Source: Apostichopus californicus
Taxonomy: Eukaryota; Echinodermata; Holothuroidea; Aspidochirotida; Stichopodidae
Direction: 5' to 3'
Length of the DNA stretch: 64,000 bases
Assembly: GCA_020650975.1 (NCBI GenBank)
Contig: JAIPMN010000179.1
Span: 1 to 64,000, forward strand
The notes beneath the pieces were generated by a model that did no database searches, had not been told where the DNA came from, and saw nothing but the letters and a program-made list of their open reading frames with translations. Shown here in pieces: positions 43,701 to 55,700 of the stretch. Positions within the stretch are counted from its first letter, which is position 1. Each line of letters starts with the position of its first letter. A program made the position numbers and the translations under genes.

Positions 43701-46700
43701 GCACTACTGTGCAGAAAACCTGTCCTACATAAAATCTGCTCTGGAAGAAATCATGGACAAGGAACGTGAGGCAAATGGGAATGAAATAACAGGAACCTCA
43801 TAGCATACCTTTCTCCAGGAGCAAAGAGGCGAAAATGCATTCGTGCCACAGGTGAAGATCTTGTCCTTGTACGGTAAGAGAACTCTGATGAAATTACAAC
43901 AATCCTCCTATAAAGAAAAGAAAATAATATAAGAAGATTCAAGTTATTAAAAATTCACATATACATGTATACATTCCTTCTCACTCAGTCATTTAACACT
44001 TTATCACTATTCGTGTATTAAGACATACATACTTAACAATAGGTATATACTACATACCAAAACCATAAATGACATCAACAAGTTGCTCATACACACTAAT
44101 GTGTACGTTCATATATCATCGGGAACATGATTAGCATTAGTTTCCCTAATCTACAGCCATTTTCCTTCCTCTCTCTAATTTTATACACAAGGTCTCTCAT
44201 GAATATATACCTACCATTTCTGTCAGCAAAGTATTAAAAAAAATCAAATAACCAGTAAACATTATCCCCTTTTCATCTCTCTTTCAATACTTCTTCTTTC
44301 TTTTTCTTCTCTCTCTTTCTCGGCTCTCTCTCTCTCTCTTTTGCAATGTTGTTCAGATTTATGTATTTAGTCTCCTGACCTACTTTTTAGCCTATTTTGC
44401 ACTCCACAAAAAATCGTTGTTGCTTTGTAACTACTCATAGAGATCTCTAATTTCCTGCTTTAAATGAATGTTCAGCCAAGCTAGAGATGTAGTTCACAAA
44501 GGTCTCTATTGTACACAAATACAACACCCAAAGATTGACAACAATGTTTGAAATGGCATGCAGGCAACAATAAGTCCCAATTGGGATATCACATATAGGA
44601 AAATCCAAAGTGAAGTACCATGGCGCATATAAACTGACTGTAACACTCAAAACCAAACTTAGATAGTGACTTGGTCAAGTACTTGCAATTAATCTTTGTT
44701 TTTTTATTTAAACTAATATAGTTCGATCAATGAAGCATCGCATGACTCATAAATCGACGTAGTAGCTTGTCATTCATGTGCTTCTGAAGCTTAATGTTGG
44801 TTGATAAATTTGAAGAAAAAAAATTGACAACTTGAACTGAACACTATTTAAAATCATGGAGCTGTATTTATATGATAATCTTTAGATTTAAAGGACATTA
44901 TTTAAGTAATATGAATTAAAATCAGTTCATAAATTGAATCTAATTAGTTAATAAGGCTATGGAAGACACTGTATTTAAAGCCTAACAAAATAATTGTAAT
45001 TATTTCTATCGATTACATTTGAATTTCCCTCAAGGTAACTATCCTTGCCTTGAATGAGGTTTTGGAAGATTCAGACTTCTGTTTAGATAATTGTCAATCA
45101 ACTAAGGTGATTCTTAACGACCAACAATCTCCATTTGTAATTCCCAAGGCTGCCACCATACATACTGCAGTGCTAAAATGCTACCAATTTTGACAGTTAA
45201 GGTAGATAGGAAAGTGTATCAATTGAACAGAGACAAGTATTAAAGAGAGTAGCAATGTAAACACAGCAAAACAATAATTTGCCAAGAAGTACATATGATG
45301 AAAGTGACAAACTTGCTAGCAATGCACCTCTTCCATGTTTGACAAATACATCATTGCCAGTGACCTTCATTTCATCAGATTTGCAACCACTTGAAATTTG
45401 AAATTTTTCGTACTGAGAAATTATAACTAATCCCACTGCTGACACCATATATGGAAACAGTATGGATACAGTTTTAATGTTTTAGCTTCAGACAAACAAC
45501 AGTACATATGACTTTTAAGTGATATACAGCTTTTAATAACATGGTCTGGTTACTGTTGACATAATTGATTGCACTCTTCCGGTGACTGCCATCATTATCA
45601 ACCCAATCAAACATAACGAGCTTGAAATCTACTTCATCGTCATCTTTGACTAGAGAGTAGCCCAAGGGTATCGTGAATTATCAAATAACAATAAAAGAAA
45701 TAAACATCCATAAAGGTGATGTCAAACCTCTCCAACTAACGTAACCAAGAGACCAATTTTAACCACAAAGATAATTACACTGCATGAGCATACACTAATC
45801 CCTTAATCTTGGTGTTCTAACTGCCTCTACCGCATCTCTGGTTGTTTTTATCTTGATATGTAAACCAGATGGCCGCGGATTCTTCAAGCATCATTCACGG
45901 GGAGGCAAGAATGATACAGTCACCTTTAAAGGTGTACACACAACAGATTGAGGTTGCACTAGCAGAGGTGCTTCGAATTAGGCAGCAATATATGTACGTA
46001 GATCATAATATAGCAAGTATGTTTGTACTAAAGGGGAACTAGCTACATATGACCAAAGAAGCAATAAAGTAACCTATTTGAAAAATTGATATCGTTTTGA
46101 AGCTCTGTGATGTATCCATCGATGAAAACCTTTCAAAAGAGATTTCACACATCTTTCAAATATTTTGGAAACTTTTGTCAAACACCTGGCAATAAAAGCC
46201 TCAGGGTAACTTCCAATAATAATCAGTGAACTTACTGGCATTTCTTAGAATTTGCAAATTTAACACAATTCAACTGTAATAATGACAGTGCAGAAGAATG
46301 TTCTACAGGAACTTCAGATGATTTGAGATGGAAATGTCATCTCCAAATGAAATCTCACCTCTACAGTAGAAAGAAAATAGAATAAATTTACACAATGTAG
46401 TTTATATATATATCAAACATCACCTACAAAGAGGTAAAGATGGGTGGTGGTGGGATTGTTTTAGGCAGCATGTTTCTATTCAACTACTCTCAAGCACTAT
46501 ACCCAAGTGGATATGAAACAAGGCTAGCTAGCATTGCACAAGTGCAATGTAGAAATGTGTTGGCAATGAAACCATGGAATTAGATCATGGTAAACAATTT
46601 GATACTTTAGATTCAGTATTTGCAAACCTCTTCGCTGTTACAAAATATAACCATAGCGATAAAAAAACAAAAACAATTTGAAGCATGTGATGTCATATCT

Positions 46701-49700
46701 AGACTTGATCAAGTCACCAGCCCTGTGCGTGAAGCAAGGTTAAATCTGCGATATCTCTCAAACGGCATAATATTTTCCTGAGCACATGCATGTTTGGGGC
46801 AGTTGTTCATGACATTAATATCTATCACAATAGACAAGTGAAGCTGGTTGGGATTGTGTCTCCTTTAAAGCCAAACATCTGCTCTGCAATCTTGAAGTCC
46901 TGTCAACTCCCCCCCCCCCCCTGTGTATTACTATGACAATCTCTTTTCTTCCCTTTTTGCTCCCACATTTCCTACAAGGAGTCATCAATCCTGTCTACCA
47001 TTGATAAGGAGTGGCACTAGGCATGATGTAGTAATATATTTTGTCATGATAACAGAACATTTCTTAAATCCCTCAACCATCCCATCAATTGTGTACTCCT
47101 TTCATAAATGGCATTAATTATCTGATACAAGAAGGGTCTAACTGCCTCAGCGCACCACTTAAGAACCCATTAGCCATAGAAAGTGAAACATCTCACTCCT
47201 AAATCACAAAGTTTTTGACAGAAGAGGTAGAGAGGTACCATTGAAGGTTTGTTTTATTTTCTGACAAGAATAACCAATATTTAGTATATCATAGCTCCCT
47301 CTTCATGAAATGATGAGAGACAGAAGAAGGTTTTCTTGCTGAGGAGAGAGAGAGAGACTGTAAATAAATCCCTCTGCGGTTACAAAATATTTGAAGTAAA
47401 ATTGAAATATGTGAAACTGTTTAAATGAGTCCATATATGGAAAGGTTGCATTTAGAGAGTGAAGTGCTGACCACTACAGTCTCTTGTGTCCAATTATGAA
47501 AATTTGCATTATTTGATTGATGAAAAAAAAAATTGACTGTTTATCTGTTGTTTTTCTGCCATTTACTTTATATAAACCACAACACTAAGTATGCAATGGA
47601 TACACCCAATCATGTTTTTCTGGGAGGGGTTGTTGGGTTGATTTGGAGCGCAGGGGGGGGGGGGTTGGTCAGCTTCCTTCACTTTGACAATGGGAGAAAA
47701 ACAACGACTTTTAAATTATAGCTGATTATGCTTTTCACTATCTCTTTAATGTTAAACACACACACAAAAAATAAGATTTTCAGAATTGCCCATGATGTAT
47801 ATTAATTAATTAAAATTAAAACCTTGTCTAGATCCTGCTAACAGGTTCGCATAATCTGTAAGCAATTAATAGTATACAAAATTTGCCCTTCCAAATTAAT
47901 CTAATGCTCTAGCTGCTTTAAATAAAATTAATTTCAATATTGACCAGCAATGATTAAATTCCCATCACTGCTTGAGCCTGTAAAGTTGTGTATGACTCTT
48001 TGCCAGCTCACCTTAGCAAGCTGTGCAGTAACAGATGCCTTTCCATCATGTCTTACTGTGTGGGCTGATTAAGACTGCAGGACGTAATCACACGTAAATT
48101 CGTAATGGCATCCGAATTACGGTGGCAAATTCGTAGAGGAAACCTAACAAAAACTTCCTTCCTGGTACATTAATAATAAAATAACCCGTAGTTCCTGTGC
48201 CTGTAAACCCTAGAGGAAATTTATCCCAACAAACTGTCTCTCCCTTTTAACTCTGACCCTATAAATTTGAAAGATAGTAAAATGGTCGCCTTTGACCGAA
48301 TACTAGTTAACCCTTATCTTGACAATTTCACTTAAAATCTCTCTTTGTTAATCATTAAATATTATAATGAACTGGAAATTGATTAATAAGTGTTGAGATT
48401 CTTCACTGTCTGTTTACAACAACAGCCAAACATATTTTTCTTGCCCACATGGTTGCCAGAGTTTATCTTGAGTTGCTAGTGAAAATCAAAGTTCTTTTGG
48501 ATGTCAGCCCAACTGGCGTGGGCAGAACGAAATAGAATAAGCGATGAGTCTTAAATTGTTACTTCTTTGATTAACATTACAGATTCTGGAAACTGAAACC
48601 TGTATGCTGTATCGAGTTTTAATCATCGGTAGACTTTATGGATAAACATCCCTACATTTACAGATTTATTTCTCATTTTAGACTGGCATCAAACTAATCA
48701 TAAAAGCTTTCCTTTCCTTAATACCCCCAAATGGATTAAGAGTTAAAAGAATAATCCAGAGGTTTTCCATATAAATAAATAACCCCCCAAACACATTTGT
48801 GTAGGTAAATGGTCTGAAATATTGAACTCTTTAAATGGATAGAAAGTATTTCTTTCTTTTTTTTGGGGGGGGGGGGGGGGAATGATCCAGTGATAGAAGC
48901 CCTGGAAAGGGTTTTGGTACAAAGTGACTGCGTTTGGATTATTCGTACTGATTAAACTTCTTAGGACTTGTGGTTTCAAGTTTCAAAATATTATTTTCTA
49001 TCAACATTACAATTCAGATATATATTACAAGCTTTGGTAAAGTGTTGTTTTGAATTTCTGGTTATTTTTCTTTTATTGAAAACCTCTGGAGTCTAATAAT
49101 CCTGTTAAGTTCTGTGTAGGTTTCCAGTATACTTAATCTAATATGGCTGCCTTCAGTATTTGGAGGATGGGTCCCACCCCACACATAGTCCAGACCCAGC
49201 CAAATGCATCCCAAAAAGTATCCTGTCCATGCCGGTTTCTAAACATGAAAAATGCTCTTTTTTTTTGGACAGTCTTTCACTGTCATAGGGAACTTCAAAA
49301 TTCACTTTACACTGTTCAATTGTGGATTTGTTTGTTTATAAAGACATAAATAAGTACCTAGATTGAAATGACAATTTATGACATAGAAACAGCTGATGGA
49401 AAAAAGTGTTACCTCACCAAGGAATCATGGCATTATTTTCTTTTCTTTCTTTCTTTCTTCTCCCTTCCTACTTGCCCTTATAGACATTATTTAATTATCA
49501 CATAAGAGATATTGAAATGCAAAATTTTGAAACGAACATGTGATAAGAAAACGGCCATGGAGTGGGATGATGTGTCAACCTATGAAAGCTTTTAATAATC
49601 ATTGCCATATTGTAGCAGCTGCTTGTAAATATTATTACGAAAGAGAGAAGTAGCTATTAAATGTTGGTGAAATTCTACCTGCCATATGCCTTCAAAAGGT

Positions 49701-52700
49701 CAATTAAAAAGCTTTTGCACTGGCCCAACATTTTCTTTGGAGGGGGGGGGGGAGCTTTTTGCCAGCAACAAATACTAATTATTTCAAAGTTCTAGATGAG
49801 AGGATCCAATTACAAGCATGAAATTGCTCTGGGAAGTGGAAAATATTATGGCAGGCAATAAAACAACGAATCCAGTCTTACAGTATATCCACATCTGGTG
49901 ACAGGTTTCTTGCAGGATATTTTGTGGAGCAATGCCCTTTTTATAAACATTAATGCACATGATTGTCTTTGACGCAACGAAGTGATAGTCTATCGATCAT
50001 AGACACATATTTTTTAAACATTTTTATTCAATATTTAATATATCAAGCTTATCACCAAGCCGAGGCTGATATTAAGCCTTTAGGAAGCATCTGCTCTAGA
50101 TATATATTCAGATCTTTGGACCGACTATTATATATACCTCTTTAATACATATATTCCACCAGCAATGCTTTACACCTATTTCAGTATTTCTCAGGGAGAT
50201 GAAAAACTTTTCTGACATAAATCACCCAACCATCTCTTTCTTAATTCACAATACCACTGCTTTTGCTGATATGTCATATGGTGCCCCAAAGTTCAAAAAG
50301 TTTTACACAATACTTAAAGACATTTATCCGGACTGTTAGATCACAGGGGAGCTCATTCATTTAAAGTCCAGAGAAGCCCTTACTATGAGGTCAACGAACA
50401 TCAAGGTGTGTTAATTACCGCACGCACAGCATGAGATGGCCCAATGGGTCAGTCTACCAGAGTGCTTTGACACTTTTAAAACAAATGATGAGACAGGATG
50501 ATATCAAAGAGAGGCAATCATGGGCAGTTATGGTTTAATCCAGTCACAGGGACTCTGCAAGCACCAAACACATGACCTACTTAGAAATTAGGAAAACAAA
50601 AACCTTCACACTTGCTGGTAGTTATTCCTTTAAAGTGATATATGCTGAATTACTCTCACTTGTTCATGTTATGAAGTAGCCCTGTTTGTGACTGCAAATT
50701 TTGTAGTGTACTTAAAGTTGCTTAAAGTTTCATAGTGTAAAGGTTCTAACCCTTAAAAGTATGCCCAGTAATGGTACGACAGTGTAACCCATAAATGATT
50801 CAAATACTGCTCAGCTGGAATGAATCAATATCAAACAATAGAGATCATCTCCGTAGACCAGTGCCTGTAGTGTGGTACTATGGAGCACCATACATTTTAC
50901 TATGCAGCCTAGCTGCATGAGACTGCAGCTCACTCGGCAGCCTGGCTCTATGAGACTGCAGCTCCCTCGGCAGCCTGGCTCTATGAGACTGCAGCCCCCT
51001 CATCAGCCTGGCTCTATGAGACTGCAGCTCCCTCAGCAGCCTAGCTGCATGAGACTGCAGCCCCCTCAGCAGCCTGGCTCTATGAGACTGCAGCTCCCTC
51101 AGCAGCCTGGCTCTATGAGACTGCAGCTGCCTCATCAGCCTGGCTCTATGAGACTGCACCTCCCTCATCAGCCTGGCTCTATGAGATTGCAGCTGCCTCG
51201 TCAGCCTGGCTCTATGAGACTGCAGCTCCCTCAACAGCCTGGCTCTATGAGACTGCAGCTCCCTCAGCAGCCTGGCTCTATGAGACTGCAGCTCCCTCGG
51301 CAGCCTGGCTCTATGAGACTGCAGCTGCCTCATCAGCCTGGCTCTATGAGACTGCAGCTCCCTCAGCAGCCTGGCTCTATGAGACTGCAGCTCCCTCAGC
51401 AGCCTGGCTCTATGAGACTGCAGCTGCCTCATCAGCCTGGCTCTATGAGACTGCAGCTCCCTCAGCAGCCTGGCTCTATGAGACTGCAGCTCCCTCAACA
51501 GCCTGGCTCTATGAGACTGCAGCTCCCTCAGCAGCCTGGCTCTATGAGACTGCAGTTCCCTCAGCAGCCTGGCTCTATGAGCCTGCAGGTCCCTCAGTAG
51601 CCTACTTTTGACATAATCCTGCTCCACAGAGACATGTAATAATGTGTTAACACACATCAAGTGGGAACTTAACCAACTATATTACGTGCTGACAATCATC
51701 ACCATACCCATCGGCTCTCCTTGGAAATCTCATCTTTCATATACTGGTCTAAGGAACAAGACGTGACAGCTTGCTAACGAGTGATTTGATGTAGTATTAT
51801 TTGTTTAATAAAAACACACTAATAAATACTCCGACAGTTGCATTAACCGAGGAACCTTTCAAATGTCGCCATTAATGTAAACCAGATGTTCAATTACCGT
51901 TTTCATGATTATTGAAGTTGAAAGGTGAAGAACTCTCCAAATAAACATAGTAAATAAATTGATGAACAAATGAAGGAACAAAATAAATGAAAATCTGCAT
52001 CATACCGGTCTTTCTCCTTTACTCTGACAAATGTCCACCATAAGGTCACTTGGTCTCCAAATGGTTTCCTTTAAAAAGAAAATAGGGAGAACACAAATTT
52101 AAATGGAATTTATAATGTGAAGGGGAAAAAGCAATATCACATGATGTTGAAATTCAGTGAATGCATATCATACATTAACAATTGTAAGTTAGACAACATC
52201 TGGAACACAGAGTGCTGCTAAAGTAACCAACATCATGAAATAAACAGGAATTTATTATAATTATAGTAAGATTACATTTAAGACTTAACAATGTTTTGGT
52301 TATCTGTCAGACTGTCCTCTGAAGTGTGTGACCTACAAAGACATTCTATTTAAACAAAAGTTGATGATGACAAAAGTTTCAATAAAATTAATTTTTTTCC
52401 CTTCCTATACTGGTGCGATATTTTGGATAGTCAAATGCTGACAGGCTAGACAATTGAGAGTCAGAGGAGGTGAGGGGGGGGGGAGGGGTGGTGGAGGTCT
52501 TTATCTATCTCTGCTTATTTGTATTGTTCATATCCTTCCCAGGGAGTAATGTAAATTAGTTCACATCAGAGCATTGGTCAAGGTTTGAGACTCCAGGCAC
52601 CTCACTAAACATTGCAACACCTATTTGAAGCTTTCATCCCATATTAATATTACTAATATGTGTTCCATTACAATAGTACTGACAACACTGATATTCAACC

Positions 52701-55700
52701 AGGCAGCTTCAAATCACACGTATGTATGAAAAGCACATTCTCGACTCCACACATGCCAACCCCCCCCCCATCCCCCCTCCCAGCTCTCAATGAACAAGAG
52801 AACTGGCAATTACTCCAAAGAGGTGTGGCCCAAAGCATAGACTTCCGAGGATGATGAGAGCTGACATGTAATACTCCTCTATCATCACTGTCATAGTAAT
52901 TTGAAAAAATTTGTACTTTTTATGGAGGACATACATTCATGCAATATGCACTCATAAAAAAAAAAACACCTTATCAGGATTCAGGTATCCATTCGTGGGG
53001 GCTTTAAGCAGCTTAAAAATATCATAAAGGAACAATTGAAGAGTGGTGCACTTGTGTGTTATAATACTTGATTCTTGTTCTCTCAACGGTCGATTATCAA
53101 CGCTAACGTACGAGCAATCACTCATGAGTGATGCATTTATACCTGGCAACAAGACTGTGATCGCCTTAGGGTTGAAATATTCTCTGCTGATATATTTCAT
53201 GAATATCGAAGAAGCATGTTCTAACCTTGAGGGTTATCTGCTTTTACTGACAATCCAACTAAATTCACATTCATAAGAACAGTTTGTTTTTTTTTGTCTT
53301 AAAAGTAGCTTACTTGAGCTTTTTCATTCATTATAATTTTCGAAATATATATCTCTGCCGTATCTTTTGACAAGCTTGGGCGGTACCCAACGTGATTGCA
53401 ATACATCAAACAGCTAACATCAAAGTTTCTCTTCATTCAAGCATTAAAGGACATGTTTCACAAAATCTAACACAGTGAATTTAAAATAAAACTATCCATC
53501 TATCTCCAAATGTCATATTAGTGAGAGGATGGTGAGAGGATGAGATGTAAAATATACCTAACTAGAACTAGGAATATTAACTTTCATAATTAAAAATGAA
53601 ACAAGCTAAAACCATCTATAGAGCGAATGGGGGCTCTCCAGCCACGCCCAAAGTCAACAGAGGGTGCTGTCATATTGGTCCCGTCTAGTTCTCCGAAAAC
53701 TTGACAAGTTGGAGATCGTAAACTTACAATTCGTAAAGCACTGTTTTCGTTCAACTAAACTGCACGAGTGGTACCTTCATAATTAGTTCATCCGGCGTGT
53801 TTTGCATATTTATACACAGTTCCGTTCATAATCTTTTTAAACATATTTGCTAAGTTTCATGTCAACCACTTTGTTTTACGGTCCATAACTTACGATTCCT
53901 TATGCACTGTTTTCGTCAACTAAACTGCACGAGTTGTACCTTTATAACTAGTTCATCCAGCGTGTTCGCAAGTTTGTAAGTGCCAAAACTTGACAAGTTG
54001 CAGACTGTATAAAACGTTCAGTGAGTTGATCACTAGTAGGTTGGTATACACAGTTCCGTTCATAATCTTTTAAAACATATTTGCTAAGTTTCATATCAAC
54101 CACTTTGTTTTACGGAACTTAACTTACGATTCCTAATGCACTGTTTTCATGAGTTTCACAATGTTAACCTTTATAACTAGTTCATCCAGCGTGTTCACAT
54201 GCTTGTGGGTGCATTCATGTGCTCATGTTACTTTGTTTCAAAGATCTGTAAACAGCTAAGACCATGCACACATTAGGACCGGTATGACAACACCATTTGT
54301 AGAAACGCTGGAGAGTCCCATTTGGCTTAGTAACTTGACACTTGCTAGATTCTATTTGAGAACATTCAAACATTAGCACTGCACCCAGACATTGTAAGGG
54401 CTGACCATGGGTCATTAAGGGCACAGTGCAAGAATGTTGCCAGTTGCATTTACAGTAGATGGGAGTGCGTAAGTACAGGAGAAAGTTAAGTGCGGACCGA
54501 CATAAATCTTGCATTTACTGACTGATCAACATTGATGCTAATGAACATGATCAACAACTTAAAAGCTCTTTTATGTTTTACTTCCAGAGTTTGACTACAT
54601 GTAGGGAATAATTTATCCATTATCGCATTGCAATATGTTACACAAAATGGTCAAATTGCTCAACAAATCCAAAGATTTGGTGACAAAATTCAGAGCCTTC
54701 TAATCAAAAAACTAATTTATTTCCTGTACATGATTCACCAGGTTTTTGGGTTGTTTGTCTTCTGTTGACCTGATTTTAAATGTCTGCGATGAAGCAAGCC
54801 ATAAAGATATTTAAAAAAAAGAGTTTTATCATGTAATAGTGTGAAAACTAGAAATAACATGGGGATAATTCAACAGATGTCCATACAGCTTTAAAAAGCT
54901 TACTTCAATTTCTTGTTATTATGAAAGTCAAATATTCATCTAAAATCGATACCTGCAAGCTCTTGTATTAAAGTTAATCATTGGGAATGATTGGCAAACA
55001 AAGAAAACAGAGAGAGAGAAAAATAAGGCATGAAGAAAGTTGAACGTTTATCTGAATTCTGAATGTTGATAGTTTCTTCTGGAGTATGGATTCATTTCTC
55101 TCTGCGACTCATCTGCCAAAATGTCTCACACGTACGTACGTAGTACGTAAAAGCTGTCACACATCGTTTGTTTTTGTCACTGATAGGTATAAGTAAGTAA
55201 CTTGATCCAGAGTGGGGTAGCAGAACTGCATGATCGTTACATCCATGGCAGTGAAACAGCTTGATGAGAACCTGACTCATAACAGTATATATGTAAAAGG
55301 AGAGTAATGAAGTAAATATAGAAAATAACGTCAAGCTTGCACTCCTTAGGTCACATTCAAGAATGAGTGGGAAAAAAGGGAAAGCAGGCAGAGGTAAGGA
55401 TATAATGGGATGCTTTTCGCAGTTTGCAAATAAATGGGTTTTGTTGGATCTGGACAGGAAGTGGGGAATTTTGGTCATCAAGCTAATTTGTATAATGTTA
55501 TCTTATGTAACGTAAGTACAGTTACATGGTTTATTTGTTTGTGCAACCTTTTTTTTATTGCATGCATTGTTCATTATTTTTTTTCTTATTGTCTTTGTAC
55601 GGGGGGTCTGCTTCGTAAGAGCCTCGGCTATCTCAGACCTCCTCCACTTGTCACATACATTTTCTTCTATTATTGTGTAATATATTTTGAATGTGGAAAC

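Larger units (their letters stand above)
28142..43808 (-). other. Intron between exons c and d
   Basis: 15667 bases. Contents are G runs at 28400, 34100, 38563 and 41933, purine tracts at 29277 and 31631, an inverted-repeat element at 29811-30238, dispersed-repeat copies at 33893 and 38952, a tRNA-derived SINE at 35581-35820, a LINE tail at 39180-39392, a TA/CA microsatellite at 40642-40765, a small 13-base repeat at 41105 and the second MITE at 42853-43220. An unassigned pair of overlapping open frames lies at 36362-36761 on the minus strand. Confidence 0.8.
43908..52005 (-). other. Intron between exons b and c
   Basis: 8098 bases. It contains a CT-rich tract at 44291-44341, a C run at 46909, G runs at 47653, 48865 (16 bases, preceded by eight T) and 49742, a TTTC microsatellite near 49438-49460 and the 33-base minisatellite at 50905-51597. 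The rest is AT-rich with no recognisable gene. Confidence 0.8.

Noticed and set aside
50872-51660. Long repetitive open frames on both strands as genes.
   Set aside because: They follow automatically from a stop-free 33-base unit repeated 21 times; no independent coding evidence.
55092-55481. Minus-strand open frame of 129 codons.
   Set aside because: Composition is low in charge and without any family motif; no splice or promoter context.
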